From: Poa pratensis
Taxonomy: Eukaryota > Streptophyta > Magnoliopsida > Poales > Poaceae
Direction: 5' to 3'
NCBI GenBank assembly: GCA_947311845.1
Contig: CAMZMU010000049.1
Span: forward strand, 11,059,523-11,123,522
Length of the DNA stretch: 64,000 bases
Numbering within the stretch: position 1 is the stretch's first letter; every line of letters begins with the position of its first letter. The translations under genes and the position numbers were made by a program. Of this stretch, positions 10,243 to 22,144 are shown piece after piece. The notes under the pieces were generated by a model, which saw only the letters and a program-made list of their open reading frames with translations, searched no databases and was not told where the DNA came from.

Positions 10243-12410
10243 TCAGAGCGCCTGGTCGGTGGCGACCGGGAAGAAGAGCTTCCAGTAGAGCAGCTCGTTC
10301 CAGGCGTCGGCACGCCGGGAAGGCACCAGTGCGTGCAGTCGGCGTACCTCCTGGGGTCGGCGAGCTGCTCAGGCGTCGGCGGCGCCCACTGCTCCCAGTA
10401 CACCTGCGTATGCGCGTCGCGGCGTTACGTTGACCACGCCCACCGGCACCCTGGCCGACGCGGCGCCCAGCACCTCGGCGGTCACCCTCAACATCGCCTT
10501 GCTGGTGCTCCCCCGGTAGAACCAGGGGCGGCGCCACCAGGGGGGCGAGGTGGGGCGGCCGCCCCCCTCACCTGAGGCAAAAAAAAGTTCGTATATGTAC
10601 GCTGCCAGGCATATACGTGAACGGAGGGATTAAAAAGAGGGAAAAAAAACTGGGACGAGTCACGCACGAGTCCATCGTGGTCCGTGGGGCGTGAACGCGC
10701 GTGGACCGCTCGCTTCGCTCGGTCGCTCCCCTGCCTCGCCAGTGTCGATCCCCAATCCCAGCCTGCTCTGCTCGCTCCGTCCTGCCCTCTCGATCCGCCG
10801 CTCCTCCTTGCTCCCTGCTCGATTCGCCGCCGCGGCGCCGTCCCCCAGTCTGTTCGCCCCCGGTCCGCTGCTCCTCCTTGCTCCCTCCCCAATCCCCAAC
10901 CGCGGCCGCCCTGCTCCCTGCTTGATTCCCAATCCCTGCAGTGAATACGAGCGCGAGTTGTGCTGCCGCCGGGCGCCACGCCGGCGATGGAAGGAGAGGA
11001 GGAACCGGATTGGGAAGCTGTTGCAGCAGAGGTGGAGGTATTTGAGTTGGAGAATCCAGAGGAAGCTGCAGCGCTGTCAGCGGTAACGGCGGCAGCCGTA
11101 GCATCATCTCGAAATTGCAGGCGGAGACGCGACGACACGAACGACCAGCAGCGGCAGGGACGGGAAGAGCAGGTTATTTCTCCCTCTTTTGCAGATTTCA
11201 GTATCTATTGTTGTAGCAAAATACTGAAATTTTGATGTCTACTTATATTACAGGACACTCCAGAAGCTATTGTTAATGAAGTTTTTTATCTATCAAATGT
11301 TGTTACTGATCCTGGAATTCGGAGACTGAAGAATATGGTACTCAAAAAATTAGAGATAAAATGAGAAGGCATATTTGTTGAGTGGTCCGAGTCGGTTTAT
11401 TGGCCATAATTTTCAGAAGATAAAATGAGAAAGAAATATTTGCAAAAATTGATGACAAGCAGATTATGCTACGTTTTCATACCTTAGGGAATCGTCGAGG
11501 TCATCTACCTCGGAAGTTCCATCTTGCTAGCACAACTACAACTTAATGGTAAGATACTATCCTATAAAAAGCTAATATTGTTAGTATTCATGTGCTATTA
11601 TTTAGACTCCCAAATTTGTCATATGTTGTAGGTATCTCTTGTATGGATCATATGGTGGCTGCCTATTGTCCAACTCAAATGGCAAGAGTCCATGTTAGTA
11701 GTTTTAAAATTATTTTTATGTTATTTCTATGTCATTGGTAGTTTACTTTATGAGTTATAAATATTTGAATCTCCATGGACATTTGATTTTGTTGAGTAGA
11801 CTTACTTTCGTGGCTTCAATTTTTTAGACCTTATGTGTTCGCCCCCCTCGTCTCAATTCCTGGCTCCGCCACTGGGTAGAACGCCTCGTCCGCGATGGGC
11901 GTCTTCTGGCCTGCCGACCTCCATCTCCTCGCCCCACAGCTAGCTGTTGGTGTGAGTCGGCGACGCCGTGACGAAGAAGACCCTCGACTTCTTTGGGTCC
12001 ATGTTGGTGCAGCACCAGTCTGTTAGTCTGTATGCCTCCTCTGCTTCCATCTCCACGATGGCCTTGCCGCCTTGCTCATGTCGTTGTCGGCGCCCTTCCT
12101 GCGAAACTACCACATACGAAGTTCAGTTTGGTTCAGATCATCAAAGTGTTACTCAGGTAGCGTGGTGAGAGGAGATGATTGGTTTGGTTACGTACAGGAT
12201 CTGGATCTTGGTGCCGGTGATCCACCAGAGATAGGAGTTGAAGACGAGGACGTCGGCGCCCTTCCAGAACCGCGAGTGGCGGTCCAAGGGCGCGCGCGGA
12301 TCGAGGGCGTGGTCGACACCGTCGTCGGAGTTGGACGGTCGGTGGCATCGTAGTTCTTGGCTCTGAAGATGCTGAGCGCGTCGACGGCTCGGTGGAAATA
12401 ATTTAAAAAA
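10243..12410 (-). pseudogene. trichome birefringence-like (TBL) protein, truncated and disrupted
   Basis: TBL/XOAT proteins are Golgi type II membrane O-acetyltransferases of xylan and other wall polymers. The minus strand shows FRAKNYDATV, FWKGADVLVFNSYLWWITG (12290-12200), a GTACGT donor, then [28 protein letters not shown] and, past an insertion, [37 protein letters not shown] and DCTHWCLPG, the DxxH catalytic motif (about 10335). The stop is at 10245-10243. The N-terminal half with the GDS motif is missing beyond 12410. Damage: a hAT element at 10523-11874 inside the last exon, a stop after PTHTNS, a deletion with frameshift before RDAHTQ, and a one-base loss after CLPGV. Identity is firm; function is lost. 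Confidence 0.88.
10523..11874. mobile_element. non-autonomous hAT element inside the TBL pseudogene
   Basis: Left end CAGGGGCGGCGCCACC and right end ...GGCTCCGCCACTG form an imperfect terminal inverted repeat (CAGTGGCGGAGCCAGG read inward from the right). The flanking 8 bases GGTAGAAC occur at 10515-10522 and 11875-11882, a perfect hAT-type target-site duplication. Removing the element and one GGTAGAAC restores the TBL reading IADEAFYR-GSTSKAM. Inside, a plus-strand frame from about 10978 (MEGEEEPDWEAV) followed by AT-rich exon-like pieces may be remnants of a lost transposase gene; nothing is intact. Confidence 0.92.
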
Positions 12411-12653
12411 TAATAATTTCATAAATAATACGTAGTTTTACGAATTTGCAAAAATAACCACACTCTCAGCCAAGCCGACTAGACCTATCAGCTTCGCCGA
12501 AGCCGACCAGTAGCTTACATGTTCTTTTTCTCGTTAATTCTTGGATTAAAATGAAAATTCCGCAACCGTGTCATAACTCAAGATAAACTATATATGAAAT
12601 ATATGTGCGTGGACGAGTAGGTTCTATTCTCGCGATCGGTTTCGAGTATTGGC

Positions 12654-12965
12654 GACTCTAACTTCTTAATTTTGGATCTAAATTCACACATTTTTTGACG
12701 AATTTCAGTCGACCATTTGAAATTTTCTTTCACGAGTAGATACATATCCCGTTATCCATAGATTTTACTTGGTAACTTTTTTTTTTTACGGACATATACC
12801 TATAATTCCGTCGAAACGAAAAAAGTAACAACATAAAAGATGTGGGAAGCAGGGAGATCCATCTACTCGTGAAAGGAAATTTCAAACGGTCGACTGAGTG
12901 CGACGATTTCACAAAATTCGTCGAAAATTGTGTAAATTTCGATCCAAAATTAAGAAGTTGGAGTC
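12654..12965. repeat. inverted repeat, ~90-100-bp arms
   Basis: Arm 1 (12654-12740), from GACTCTAACTTCTTAATTTT to TTTCACGAGTAGA, is the imperfect reverse complement of arm 2 (12862-12965), from TCTACTCGTGAAAG to AACTTCTTAATTTTGG on the other strand. Arm 2 holds about 16 extra bases. The loop is about 120 bp. No target-site duplication was identified. Confidence 0.8.
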
Positions 12966-13009
12966 GACTAAACTATTACGGGTGTACTCTGGGATATAGT
13001 GTAAGTGTA

Positions 13010-13400
13010 CTCCGCTTTCTATGTATCTGTATTTCGCATTTTGGGTATATATACTCCCTCTTTTGTGTACATGTAATCCGTCTTCTGGATACTTTGTACT
13101 ATCTCTTCTGTGTTGTACTCTGCCTTATGTGTACTCTGTATTCCATCTTTTTTATCTATACTATGTCTTTTGTGCATATGTACTTCGATTTCTGTGTATA
13201 GGTACTTCGCCTTCTGCATACTTTTGTACTCGCTCTTTTGTGTACTTATACTCTATTTTTTGTGTACTTTATACTTCATCCGTTTGTATTCAGGATTTTT
13301 GTACTAAATTTTTTTGCACTTCCAAATTTATATACTCCGTGTTCAAGTTTTCATGTAATCCACTCTTCTATTGTTTGTACTCCGTTTTTTACTTTGTACC
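13010..13400 (+). repeat. degenerate T-rich repeat (TGTACTC...TTTTGTGTA)
   Basis: About 390 bp of loosely periodic units of roughly 20-25 bp built on GTACTC / CCGTCTTTT / TGTGTA, e.g. TTTTGTGTACTTATACTC. Several plus-strand frames stay open because of the T-rich composition and encode only Phe/Tyr/Cys/Leu-rich text, so no gene is called. Confidence 0.6.
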
Positions 13401-13647
13401 CATTTCATAGTTGTGTGATTGTACAAAGTGAAAAAAGAACGAAAAAGTGAACCGCTCGCGCACGTTGCTCGTTCCCTCGCTCGCTCGCGCGGTCACGCCT
13501 GCCTGGCTCGGTCCCGATCGCGGCGTACATCGCTCGCTGCCGCTCGCACGTACTCGCTCGGCCCTGCTCGCTCCGCCCGATGCCACGCGTCAACCGTTCC
13601 GCTATCTCGCGCGCTTCGGAAAGGTTTGCCTTTCCATAGACCATAGT

Positions 13648-13794
13648 CCAACTCCAACCCGATCGAAACGGAGCTATATGCACCAGCAGTCCCAAAACTT
13701 GTTCGACACGCTTAGTCCCATAAGTTGCAAAATGTGGTCGAACAAGTTGTGAGACTGCTGGTGAATATAGCTCATCGAAACGGGATGGAGTTGG
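13648..13794. repeat. inverted repeat, ~58-bp arms, short loop
   Basis: Arm 1 (13648-13706) begins CCAACTCCAACCCGATCGAA and ends AACTTGTTCGAC. Arm 2 (13737-13794) is its near-perfect reverse complement, starting GTCGAACAAGTTGTGAGACT. The loop is 30 bp. It would fold into a stable hairpin in RNA or DNA and may be a small fold-back MITE. Confidence 0.85.
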
Positions 13795-14089
13795 CTTCGG
13801 CGAGGCTGAAGAGGAAAACGCCCCAATTACACACTCATCGGCTGCATCTGATCACTGTTTTCTCCCAAGAAATACTACAAGTAGTCTACAACCCACTGAA
13901 AACTCACGTGCGTCAATGTGCCACTAAATATACCTCTTATTTCACACACACACTCTCTCCCTCCGTATTTTTTTCTAGAAAATAGGGGTTTTCTCATTCT
14001 ATTTTTTTCGAGGGTACGCGAATGCGTAACAAAGTTTATAGAAGGAGAAAGAAAAATTTACAAGAGCCTGTTGCGTCTGGTTGCTAACA
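13795..14089. other. no gene seen
   Basis: Flanking DNA between the hairpin and the 3' end of the LINE remnant. GGCTTCGGCGAGGCTGA at about 13793-13809 is nearly the reverse complement of a motif at about 12488-12504 (TCAGCTTCGCCGAAGCC), so these may be distant ends of one larger repeat. Confidence 0.35.
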
Positions 14090-14352
14090 ACCAGTGCAGG
14101 CCACTCCCAGTACAACACACGCCTACTCTCGCACTAATAGACTCCTTCCTACTCTTTGATCTTGTCAGCTAGACCAGCCGCCGAGCAAATCTGTCTGTCG
14201 TTGTTGAAGGTTCGCGCATTGCGCTGCTTCCTAATCATCCAGCAAGTGAGGATCACTCTGGTGTCGAAGCCGCGCTTGTCCTTGCCATGGTACCTAGCTC
14301 TAGCTCGCAGCAACCAGTCCTGCAACACATCATTAGCCATTGGTGTATCATC
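14090..14352 (-). pseudogene. LINE remnant, segment C (after zf-RVT, 3' part)
   Basis: Minus-strand frame with PMANDVLQDWLLRARARYHG, FDTRVILTCWMIRKQRNAR and GLADKIKE, the region after zf-RVT in Triticeae LINE-type ORF2 copies. It follows directly on segment B (16488-17177), whose last residues are RLTDDT, once the hAT element at 14353-16479 is removed. Confidence 0.8.
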
Positions 14353-16479
14353 CAGTGGCGGAGACAGCAATCTGGCAAGGTTTGGCCTCCGCCACACCTT
14401 AAAATTTGCCAACTTTACCTATATACTAGAAGGACAAGACGCGCGTTGCCGCGTCCGTTCTAATACAACCGATGATAAATAAGTATTTTTTTAGCGAAAC
14501 ATATATATATCAGAAAAATAATGGCAAAAATAGTACCAGGCTCACTCTTTTACAACACAATAATTTAGACCTTCTCACATAAATATAGAGAAGTATAGAA
14601 GAAAACATAATTATATCAGTTGTATCAAGGTTAAAAGTACACCGCTCAACAGAAAGAACACATGACCCCCAAAAAGGTTAAACTCTCAAATACTTAGTTT
14701 GACGATCAGGATGCGACTATAATTATGAAATGTCATTAAAATTAAATTATGTACATGGTTCTATGAAGATTTTCACAAAATAATTGAACAAACTTTCGAT
14801 AATCTATAGACAAACGATATATATGATGAACATTACAGACTCAATAGATAGATTAGTCAAGACTTTATTAACCATCGAGAACTCAAGTTCAATTATTTAT
14901 TGTAATGAAATCAGGTAGACTTTGCTGATATCAATTATTCCAAATTCAGTAATAGTTGGCACAATTATGTCCCGAAAAGTTACATCAATTGGATCGAATC
15001 GTATGAAAACAGAAGAATATTCCACCGCTAGATACTAAATAGTGCACCAAAAAATAGAGCAAAGTGAGATTTTAAACGGTTTATGCCATCTTAATCTGTG
15101 AATCAGATCCAGATTATATAAAATAAAGTATAAATAAAAATAAATGGCATGAACACCACTATTTTTTAATATATATCTAAGTGCAGGAATGCTCATCTCT
15201 AATTGTCATGTTCGCCAAACGTTTAACAAGCCATGCTATTTTATCATTTTACACTCATGAGTCGTGACTTTTCTGCACTCTAATTACTACAGCGGAGGCT
15301 AGACACTCATAGGTCTTTTTCAGTGTATGCATCCAACCATCTACCAAATACATACACGTAGTTGCTTACATAATCTATCTCGTTCTCTTAATATAAGTGA
15401 GAGATTAGTAAATATAGAGAAAACGTTCACGGATAGATACACACATCATCTTTCATTAATAATTAGGTGGCATCCAACAACGAGGTATCTAAGTTATCCT
15501 TCCACCCCTTTCAGCATCAAGTTTTTGCTCATGGTCTGAACCGCAGCTTCCACCACCACTGAGTCGAGCACCACTAACAGCAACGGCGACATCGGCGGCC
15601 GATGCGAGAAATGACATGGGTATCACATGCAACTGCTGCGAGAGATGTAGAAAGTCTTCCAGCCCACAACTTTGTGTGACCACCAGAATATGCACCGCCG
15701 GGGAGCGCACGTGGCTTGGAAGTTGACAATAGACTTGAGACGCGACATCGGGGACTGAGGTGCCCTGTATTCCTAGGGGCTTGACAGAGCCAAAAGTGTG
15801 TGTGGAGAGACGTGAAAAATTTACAGTGGAACGACTATTTTTGATAGAATATGGCTCGAGGGAAGCGGATGGAGAGAAATGGTGTCGCACATAGGCTGCG
15901 TGATGCTATGGTGGGCGCTGGCGGCAGAGAAAGGATAAGGGAGAGAGCTTTAAAGTCTTTATCTCTTTTTTTACATATATCGAAACGATATATCCAGATT
16001 TCAGATTTGGCAAATAAAGCATACAACTAATGTACCTATTGTACGTGCTCTATGAGTTTTGTAAAAATAATATTTTTTATTTTAAGCTACACAAAAAAGA
16101 AATTTTTGAGTGGGAAATGGAGCTATTTTTCCTTTTCACACCATAAATTTTTTTTTTGTGTAGTTCGAAATACCAATTGTTTCACCGAAAAATTGGCAAA
16201 TATATTCTAAACATGTGTATGTATCCAACAATTTTATTTTTTCTAGGTGTGAACTATAAAGAGTTGTGTATGTATCCAACAATATTTTTATAAGGTGTGA
16301 ACTTCCATCATGTGGTGTGATGTCACTACCCTATTGGAGGAGATGAGAAGCAAGGAGATGGCAAGAATTGTAGGGAGATTAGTATATGTAGAGATGCATG
16401 AAAATTTCAACTTCTACGCTGCTGTCTACATGGCTGCTTGAGTCGCCATACCTAAGAAAAGATGCTGCTTCCGCTACTG
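14353..16479. mobile_element. non-autonomous hAT element (2.1 kb) in a LINE remnant
   Basis: Left end CAGTGGCGGAGACAGCA; right end read inward CAGTAGCGGAAGCAGCA (14 of 17 matching). The flanking 8 bases GTATCATC are at 14345-14352 and 16480-16487, a perfect target-site duplication. The left end resembles the hAT at 10523-11874 (CAGTGGCGGAG), so the two probably share a transposase source. The interior is AT-rich with no transposase domain. Minus-strand frames near 15490-15890 look like chance. Confidence 0.9.
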
Positions 16480-16487
16480 GTATCATC

Positions 16488-17177
16488 TGTCAGTCGAGCA
16501 TCACGGAATGAGGCATGCCAAACCTCACGAGCATATGGACATTGTATGAGAATGTGTTCGACAGAGTCCAGCTCCTGGAGGCACAGATAGCAGGCATTAG
16601 GGGAATCCTGCAGCCCATGCTTAGCTCTTCTCACCGTAGTCCAAAGTCTGTGCTTGATCGCTAACCATTGGAAAATTTTGCACTTGAGAGGCGCCCAGGC
16701 CTTCCAGATGCATTTGGCAGTGGCGACCAGCACGCTTCCCTGACAAAGTCTTTCATAAGTTGAGCTTGCTGAAAATTGACCCGAGCTCGAACATGGCCAT
16801 CTGAATAGGTCTGGCAGTTCTTCATCTCGCCGCACATTGATGATCGTCTCACATAGATCAATGCACTGAACATAAGCCTCTCCTGACATATCTGCAGTCC
16901 ATCTGTTGTCGATCAAAGCTTCCTGGACAGTTCGCTTGTTCTTGCATCTCGTGGGTACCAAGCTGAAAACCACAGGCGCAATATCCTTAACAGCGCGCCC
17001 ATTCAACCACCGATCCTTCCAAAACCAGGTTTTATCTCCTTTTCCAACCTGAATTTGCACTAAGCTGTTGAAAACTGCACAAGCCATGTCATCTTTGACA
17101 GCGGGAAGACCCTGCCATGGTCTAGTCTCATCTGTCCGGCGGAGCCACTCCCAACGCACCCGTAGGGCAATGCCTTG
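16488..17177 (-). pseudogene. LINE remnant, segment B (RT end and zf-RVT)
   Basis: A continuous frame of about 230 codons: ALRVRWEWLRR-type RT tail, GKGDKTWFWKDRWLNG, LFRWPCSSSGQFS, then a zf-RVT zinc-binding region with CIWKAWAPLKCKIFQW, CYLCLQELDSVEHILIQCPY and AREVW. Such domains sit C-terminal to the reverse transcriptase of plant non-LTR retrotransposons. Upstream it joins segment A (30177-30480) across the Copia insertion; downstream it joins segment C across the hAT. The piece itself is open, so decay before the insertions was limited here. Confidence 0.88.
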
Positions 17178-17286
17178 AGTAAAAAATAGGGTTTAGGGTT
17201 TCCGGGGGCAATGCCTCTCCACGTCTTCCTTTTATATATGATCAGCACAATACAATTTACATACGTACGCTAGACCTATTTTAACA
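17178..17286 (-). repeat. 3' LTR of the Copia element
   Basis: Shares AGGGTTTAGGGTTTCCG, GCAATGCCTCTCCACGTCTT and CGCTAGACCTATTTTAACA with the LTR at 30043-30171. Confidence 0.9.
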
Positions 17287-17297
17287 CTCCCCCTTAA
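17287..17297 (-). promoter_or_regulatory. polypurine tract of the Copia element
   Basis: On the minus strand TTAAGGGGGAG lies immediately before the 3' LTR start TGTTAAAATAGG, the position where plus-strand DNA synthesis is primed. Confidence 0.85.
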
Positions 17298-19765
17298 TCT
17301 GAACTTCTACTCTGTACAAGGTTTAGATTGGTACTAAAACGGTCTACCATCTGTCGGGTGGCTGGTTTGGTGATCAGCCAGCTGATCATCGGAAGAAATG
17401 AACCTGACCTCAAGTGCTCCAGAAGCAACGCGCTCGCGCACAAAATGGAAATCGATCTCAATGTGCTTCGTGCGTGCATGAAAAACTGGGTTAGCAGTCA
17501 GGTATGTGGCTCCTAAATTATCACACCATAAAACGGGAACACGCTGGTGTGCAACACCAAGCTCCTTGAGTAGTGACTCTACCCAGATGGCCTCAGCAGC
17601 TCCGTTGGCCAGAGCTTTGTACTCGGCCTCGGTACTGGATCTCGAAACTGTCGGCTGTTTCTTCGAACTCCACGAAATAAGATTTGGTCCAACAAAGATA
17701 GCAAAACCTCCTGTGGATCGGCGATCATCAGGGCACCCTGCCCAATCCGCATCAGTGAAAATACTAATGCTGGTGGATACAGCCTTCCGAAAATTCAGAC
17801 CAGTACGCAATGTCCCTTTGACATAGCGCAGAATGCGCTTAACTGCTTCCCAATGAACATCTGTGGGCTGCGAAAGGAACTGGCACACCTTATTCACCGC
17901 AAACGAAATATCTGGGCGAGTGAGTGTCAAATATTGTAGTCCACCAACAACACTGCGATACCGGAAAGAATCAGCGGTACTGAGAGGATTACCAGACACT
18001 CGTGCAAGGCGATCCGTTGTAGACAACGGTGTGGAAGTGGGCTTGCAATTCTCCATACTCACACGGTGCAAAAGATACAAAGCATACTTCCGTTGAGTCA
18101 ATGTCATCCCTCCTGAATTGTAGGACGCTTCCAAGCCAAGAAAGTACTCCAGCGGCCCAAGGTCCTTGATAGGAAAACTGGCCGCAAGGGAGTGAACAAG
18201 ACCATCAACAGCACCCTGAGTAGAGCCCACAATGACGATATCATCCACATAGACAAGCATATAGATCTGAACATCATGCTGGGAGAAGAAAAACAGAGAT
18301 GTATCGGACTTGGAGGAGACAAAACCCAACTCAAGGAGACGTGCACTAAGCCGAGCATACCACGCACGAGGAGACTGTTTGAGACCATAGAGAGCCCGCT
18401 GCAGCTTGCGCACATGAGAGGGATACCGGACATCCTCGAAACCAGGCGGCTGCTGCATATAAACATCCGCAGTCAGAAAACCATGAATGAAAGCATTACT
18501 GACATCAATCTGCCGGAGACTCCATCCTCTGGACACTGCAAGGGAGAGAACTAGACGGACGGTAGTAGGCTTAACAACCGGACTGAAGGTGTCACCATAG
18601 TCAATGCCATGCTGCTGAGTGAAACCATGGGCGACAAGACGAGCCTTATACTTATCAACAGAACCATCTGGACGATGCTTGGTCTTGAATATCCACTTAC
18701 TCCCCACAATGTTAACACCTGGCGGACGAGGCACAAGAACCCATGTCTGTGTGTGATGAAGGGCAGCGAGCTCATCAGTCATCGCTGCGCGCCAGGCAGT
18801 CTCACGGAGAGCATCGTGATGGGAGACAGGCGTCGCAAGAAAGGCATGCCGGCGAGGATCATAGCGCACAGTCCCATCAGTGATCTTCTTCTCACGCCAT
18901 GTATTATCACGTGTACGCGTGACCATCGTGTGTCCAGGCGCAGCTGGGGGCGTCGCGGTCGAGGAGGCACCCTCGACAGAAGGCGACGCGAGCTGAGTAG
19001 CCGGTGGCGGCGATGCATCGCCGGCTGACGGAGAAGGAGAGCAGGCCGGTGATGGGCCGGGCGAGTGATCTGCAGAGGAGCAGGGCGAGCGAGCCGGCGA
19101 TGGGCCGGGCGAGCCATCCGCAGGCGAGCCAGGCGCGGGAGGCGTGCATGCGCCATGCACGTCGATAACCGGAGGAGGACGTACGTCGATCGCGGGTGAT
19201 TGGGGAACATCACGCGCAACCTGAGTGTCCTGCACGTGAGGTAAACTGCCTGAAGTAGGCGAATCAGTAGACAAATAGGACAGGTCATATTTACGCATAT
19301 TGTCACCCGTAGCCGGTTCATTGGAAGGAAATGAAAGCGCATCAGCTAGAGTGGAGACATCGACGGTGACACCGGGTGTGGAGTAGGGAAACACAGACTC
19401 ATCGAAAACAACATCACGAGAGATGTATATCCTTCCCGTGGAGCGATCTAAGCACTTGTATCCCTTATGCATGGGGCAATACCCTAAGAACACACACATG
19501 GTGGAACGGAAAGCAAGCTTATGGGCGTTATACTTGCGCAAACTCGGCCAGCATGCACAGCCAAACATGCGGAGAAAAATGTAGTCGGGTTTCACCTTGA
19601 GAAGGCGATACATGGGTGTATCATGTTGAATAACAGGTGTGGGCATGCGATTAATGAGATAACACGCAGCGAGAAAAGCCTCATCCCAAAAACGCAATGG
19701 GAGAGAGGAATGAGCCAACAAGGCAAGACCCGTTTCGACTAGATGACGGTGTTTGCGTTCAGCTA
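17298..19765 (-). pseudogene. Copia pol: integrase C-terminus, reverse transcriptase, RNase H
   Basis: A 795-codon frame (19721-17334) starts in the integrase C-terminal region ([41 protein letters not shown]), has a long Pro/Ser-rich linker, then RVT_2 ([53 protein letters not shown], the catalytic YVDD) and RNase H ([45 protein letters not shown]). Near 17390 the frame shifts: the conserved tail [18 protein letters not shown] continues in another frame to 17297. The join to the upstream integrase part (19766 upward) is also shifted. RT motifs are intact, but the polyprotein is not. Confidence 0.92.
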
Positions 19766-20357
19766 CCCCGTTTTGCTGGGATGTGTGTGTGGACAGGACA
19801 CACGGTGAGAGATCCCCATGCGCTGAAAATAACGATGCAGTTTATGGTACTCGTCACCCCAATCCGACTGAACGGCTATGATTTTAGTGTGAAGGAGACG
19901 CTCAACATGACCCTGGAAGGCGTAAAACACTTGCTCAACATCAGACTTGTGATTGAGGAGATATATCCAACAAAAACGAGAGTAATCATCGACAAAGCTA
20001 GCATAATACTTATAACCTCCAGACGAGGCAATAGCAGGCGCCCAAACATCAGAATGGACTAACTCAAGAGGCATAGTAGAAACACGATGAGACAAATTAT
20101 ACGGCAATTGTCGACTCTTAGCACGCTGACAAGCATCACAAACGGAAGTCTGATTCTCCGAAGAGCACACTAAACCATTATTCCTAACAATGTTTTGAAC
20201 TACATTATTGGTGGGATGACCGAGACGCTGATGCCACTGGGACGGGGTGGTTTTGACGCTGGAAGACACCTAGCGAGTGGAGGTGGACGACGCGCAACTA
20301 AGCGGGATGGGTAGAGGCCGCCATGACTTCTACCGTGAAGACGAATTTTCTTCGTGG
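19766..20357 (-). pseudogene. Copia GAG-pre-integrase and integrase core
   Basis: Minus-strand frame 20269-19763 with WHQRLGHPTNNVVQNI, CDACQRAKSRQLPY (the HHCC zinc region), LVHSDVWAP (first catalytic Asp), YYASFVDDYSRFCWIYLL and [12 protein letters not shown], where SDNGGEF is usual. After CPHTH the frame is lost: the CA-repeat CCACACACACAT looks two bases too long, which moves [12 protein letters not shown] (with the catalytic Glu) into the next frame. Its upstream end joins protease sequence at 28558 across the nested Gypsy. Confidence 0.88.
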
Positions 20358-20362
20358 CCTTG

Positions 20363-21937
20363 TGATTCGTCTCAAACGTATCTATAATTTTTGATGTTCC
20401 ATGCTTGTTTTATACCAATTGCTACATGTTTTGCATCTACTTTATATCACTTTTATACATTTTTTGGGACTAACCTATTAACAAGATGCCGAAGTGCCAG
20501 TTCCTGTTTTCTGCTGTTTTTGTATTCCAGAAAAGCTAGTCTGGAAATATTCTCGGAATTGGACGAAACTACACGGGGGTCCCTATTTTCCAGAACAACC
20601 TGACGGAGCGAAGGAGCAACAGAGGAGGGCCACCAGGAGGCCACACGCACCTAGGGCGCGGGCCCCCTCTGCCGCGCCCTAGGGTGGTGTGGGCCCCTCG
20701 GGGGTCTCAGCCGCCGCCCTTTCGCCTACTTATTCCCCCCGACGCGAAAACCCTAAGTACCTGAGCAAATATCCACGAAAAGTTCCAGAGACGCCGCCGC
20801 CGTCAACCCTAGCTCGGGAGGGTTCAGAACCTCTTCCCGGCACCCTGCCGGAGAGGGGAATCGTCACCGGAGGCTTCTACATCGCCATGCCTGCCTCCGG
20901 AGTGATGCGTGAGTAGTTCATCCTTGGACTACGGGTCCATAGCAGTAGCTAGATGGTTGTCTCTCCACTTTGTGCCATCATGTTTAGATCTTGTGAGCTG
21001 CCCTACATGATCAAGATCATATTATTGTAATGCTACATGTTGTGTTTGCTGGGATCCGATGAATATTGAATATTATGTCAAGTTGATTATCAATCTATCT
21101 TATATGTTATTTAAGATCTTGCATGCTTTCCGTTACTCGTAGATGCTTTGGCCAAGTAGATGCTTGTAACTCCAAGAGAGAGTATTTATGCTAGATAGTG
21201 GGTTCATGCCTCCGTTTAACCTGGGACAGTGACAGAAAGTTCTAAGGTTGTGGATGTGCTGTTGCCACTAGGGATAACCTAACGATGCTATGTCCACGGG
21301 CATATGTGTTTGTTTACATTACGCTTTACTTAATGCAATTATCCGTTGCTTGCAACTTAATACCAACGGGGGACTCGGATGACAACCCGGCGGTGGATTA
21401 TTAGTCATAGATGCTGTTGGATAACGGTCTATGTATTTGTCGTAATGCCCAATTAAATATCATAGTAGTCAACATGTCATGTATATGCATTGTCATGCGC
21501 TCACTATTGTCAATTGCCCAGCTGTAATTTGTTCACCCAACATGTTAGTTATCTTTTATGGAGAGACACCACTAGTGAACTGTGGACCCCGGTCCATTCT
21601 TTTACACTGATTAAACAACCACAAACTGCAAACTGTTCCTTTTTCATTCTCTGCAATTTAATACTCATTTTCCACACCATACGTTTAATCCTTTGTTTTC
21701 AGCAAGCCGTGAGATTGACAACCTCACTGTTTCGTTGGGGCAAAGTAGTTTGATTGTGTTGTGTGCAGATTCCACGTTGGTGATCGTGTTGCGCCGTGCG
21801 GCCACCAACAACCTTCTGAAGAGTTGCTGCTCCTACTGGTTCGATAACCTTGGTTTCTTTCTGAGGGAAAACTTGCTGCTGAACTGCATCATACCTTCCT
21901 CTTGGGGTCTCCCAACGACGTGTGATTCACGTCATCA
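20363..21937 (+). repeat. 5' LTR of the Gypsy element
   Basis: Nearly identical to 26972-28552. A GC-rich stretch near 20640-20900 with small open frames lies in the LTR and is not a host gene. Confidence 0.93.
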
Positions 21938-21948
21938 AGCTCTTTTTC

Positions 21949-21966
21949 TGGCGCCGTTGCCGGGGA
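21949..21966 (+). promoter_or_regulatory. primer binding site, tRNA-Asp type
   Basis: TGGCGCCGTTGCCGGGGA lies 11 bases after the 5' LTR. It is complementary to the 3' end of plant tRNA-Asp, recognised from memory. Confidence 0.85.
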
Positions 21967-22144
21967 GACAGCAGTCTTCTGCAAGGGGAGTTTCACGCTT
22001 CCAATCTCTTTACTTTGTTTTTGTCTTGCTTAGTTTATTTTATTTTATCTTGTTTGCTTTCAATTATCAAAAACACAAAAAAATTAGTTACTTGCATCTA
22101 GTTTACTTTCAAGTTATTTTCTGTCTGTTTTTAATTCTGCTAAA

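Noticed and set aside
18609..19342. Antisense and alternate-frame Arg-rich frames in the Copia pol
   Set aside because: They overlap the integrase-RT linker of the real pol frame and have no homology.
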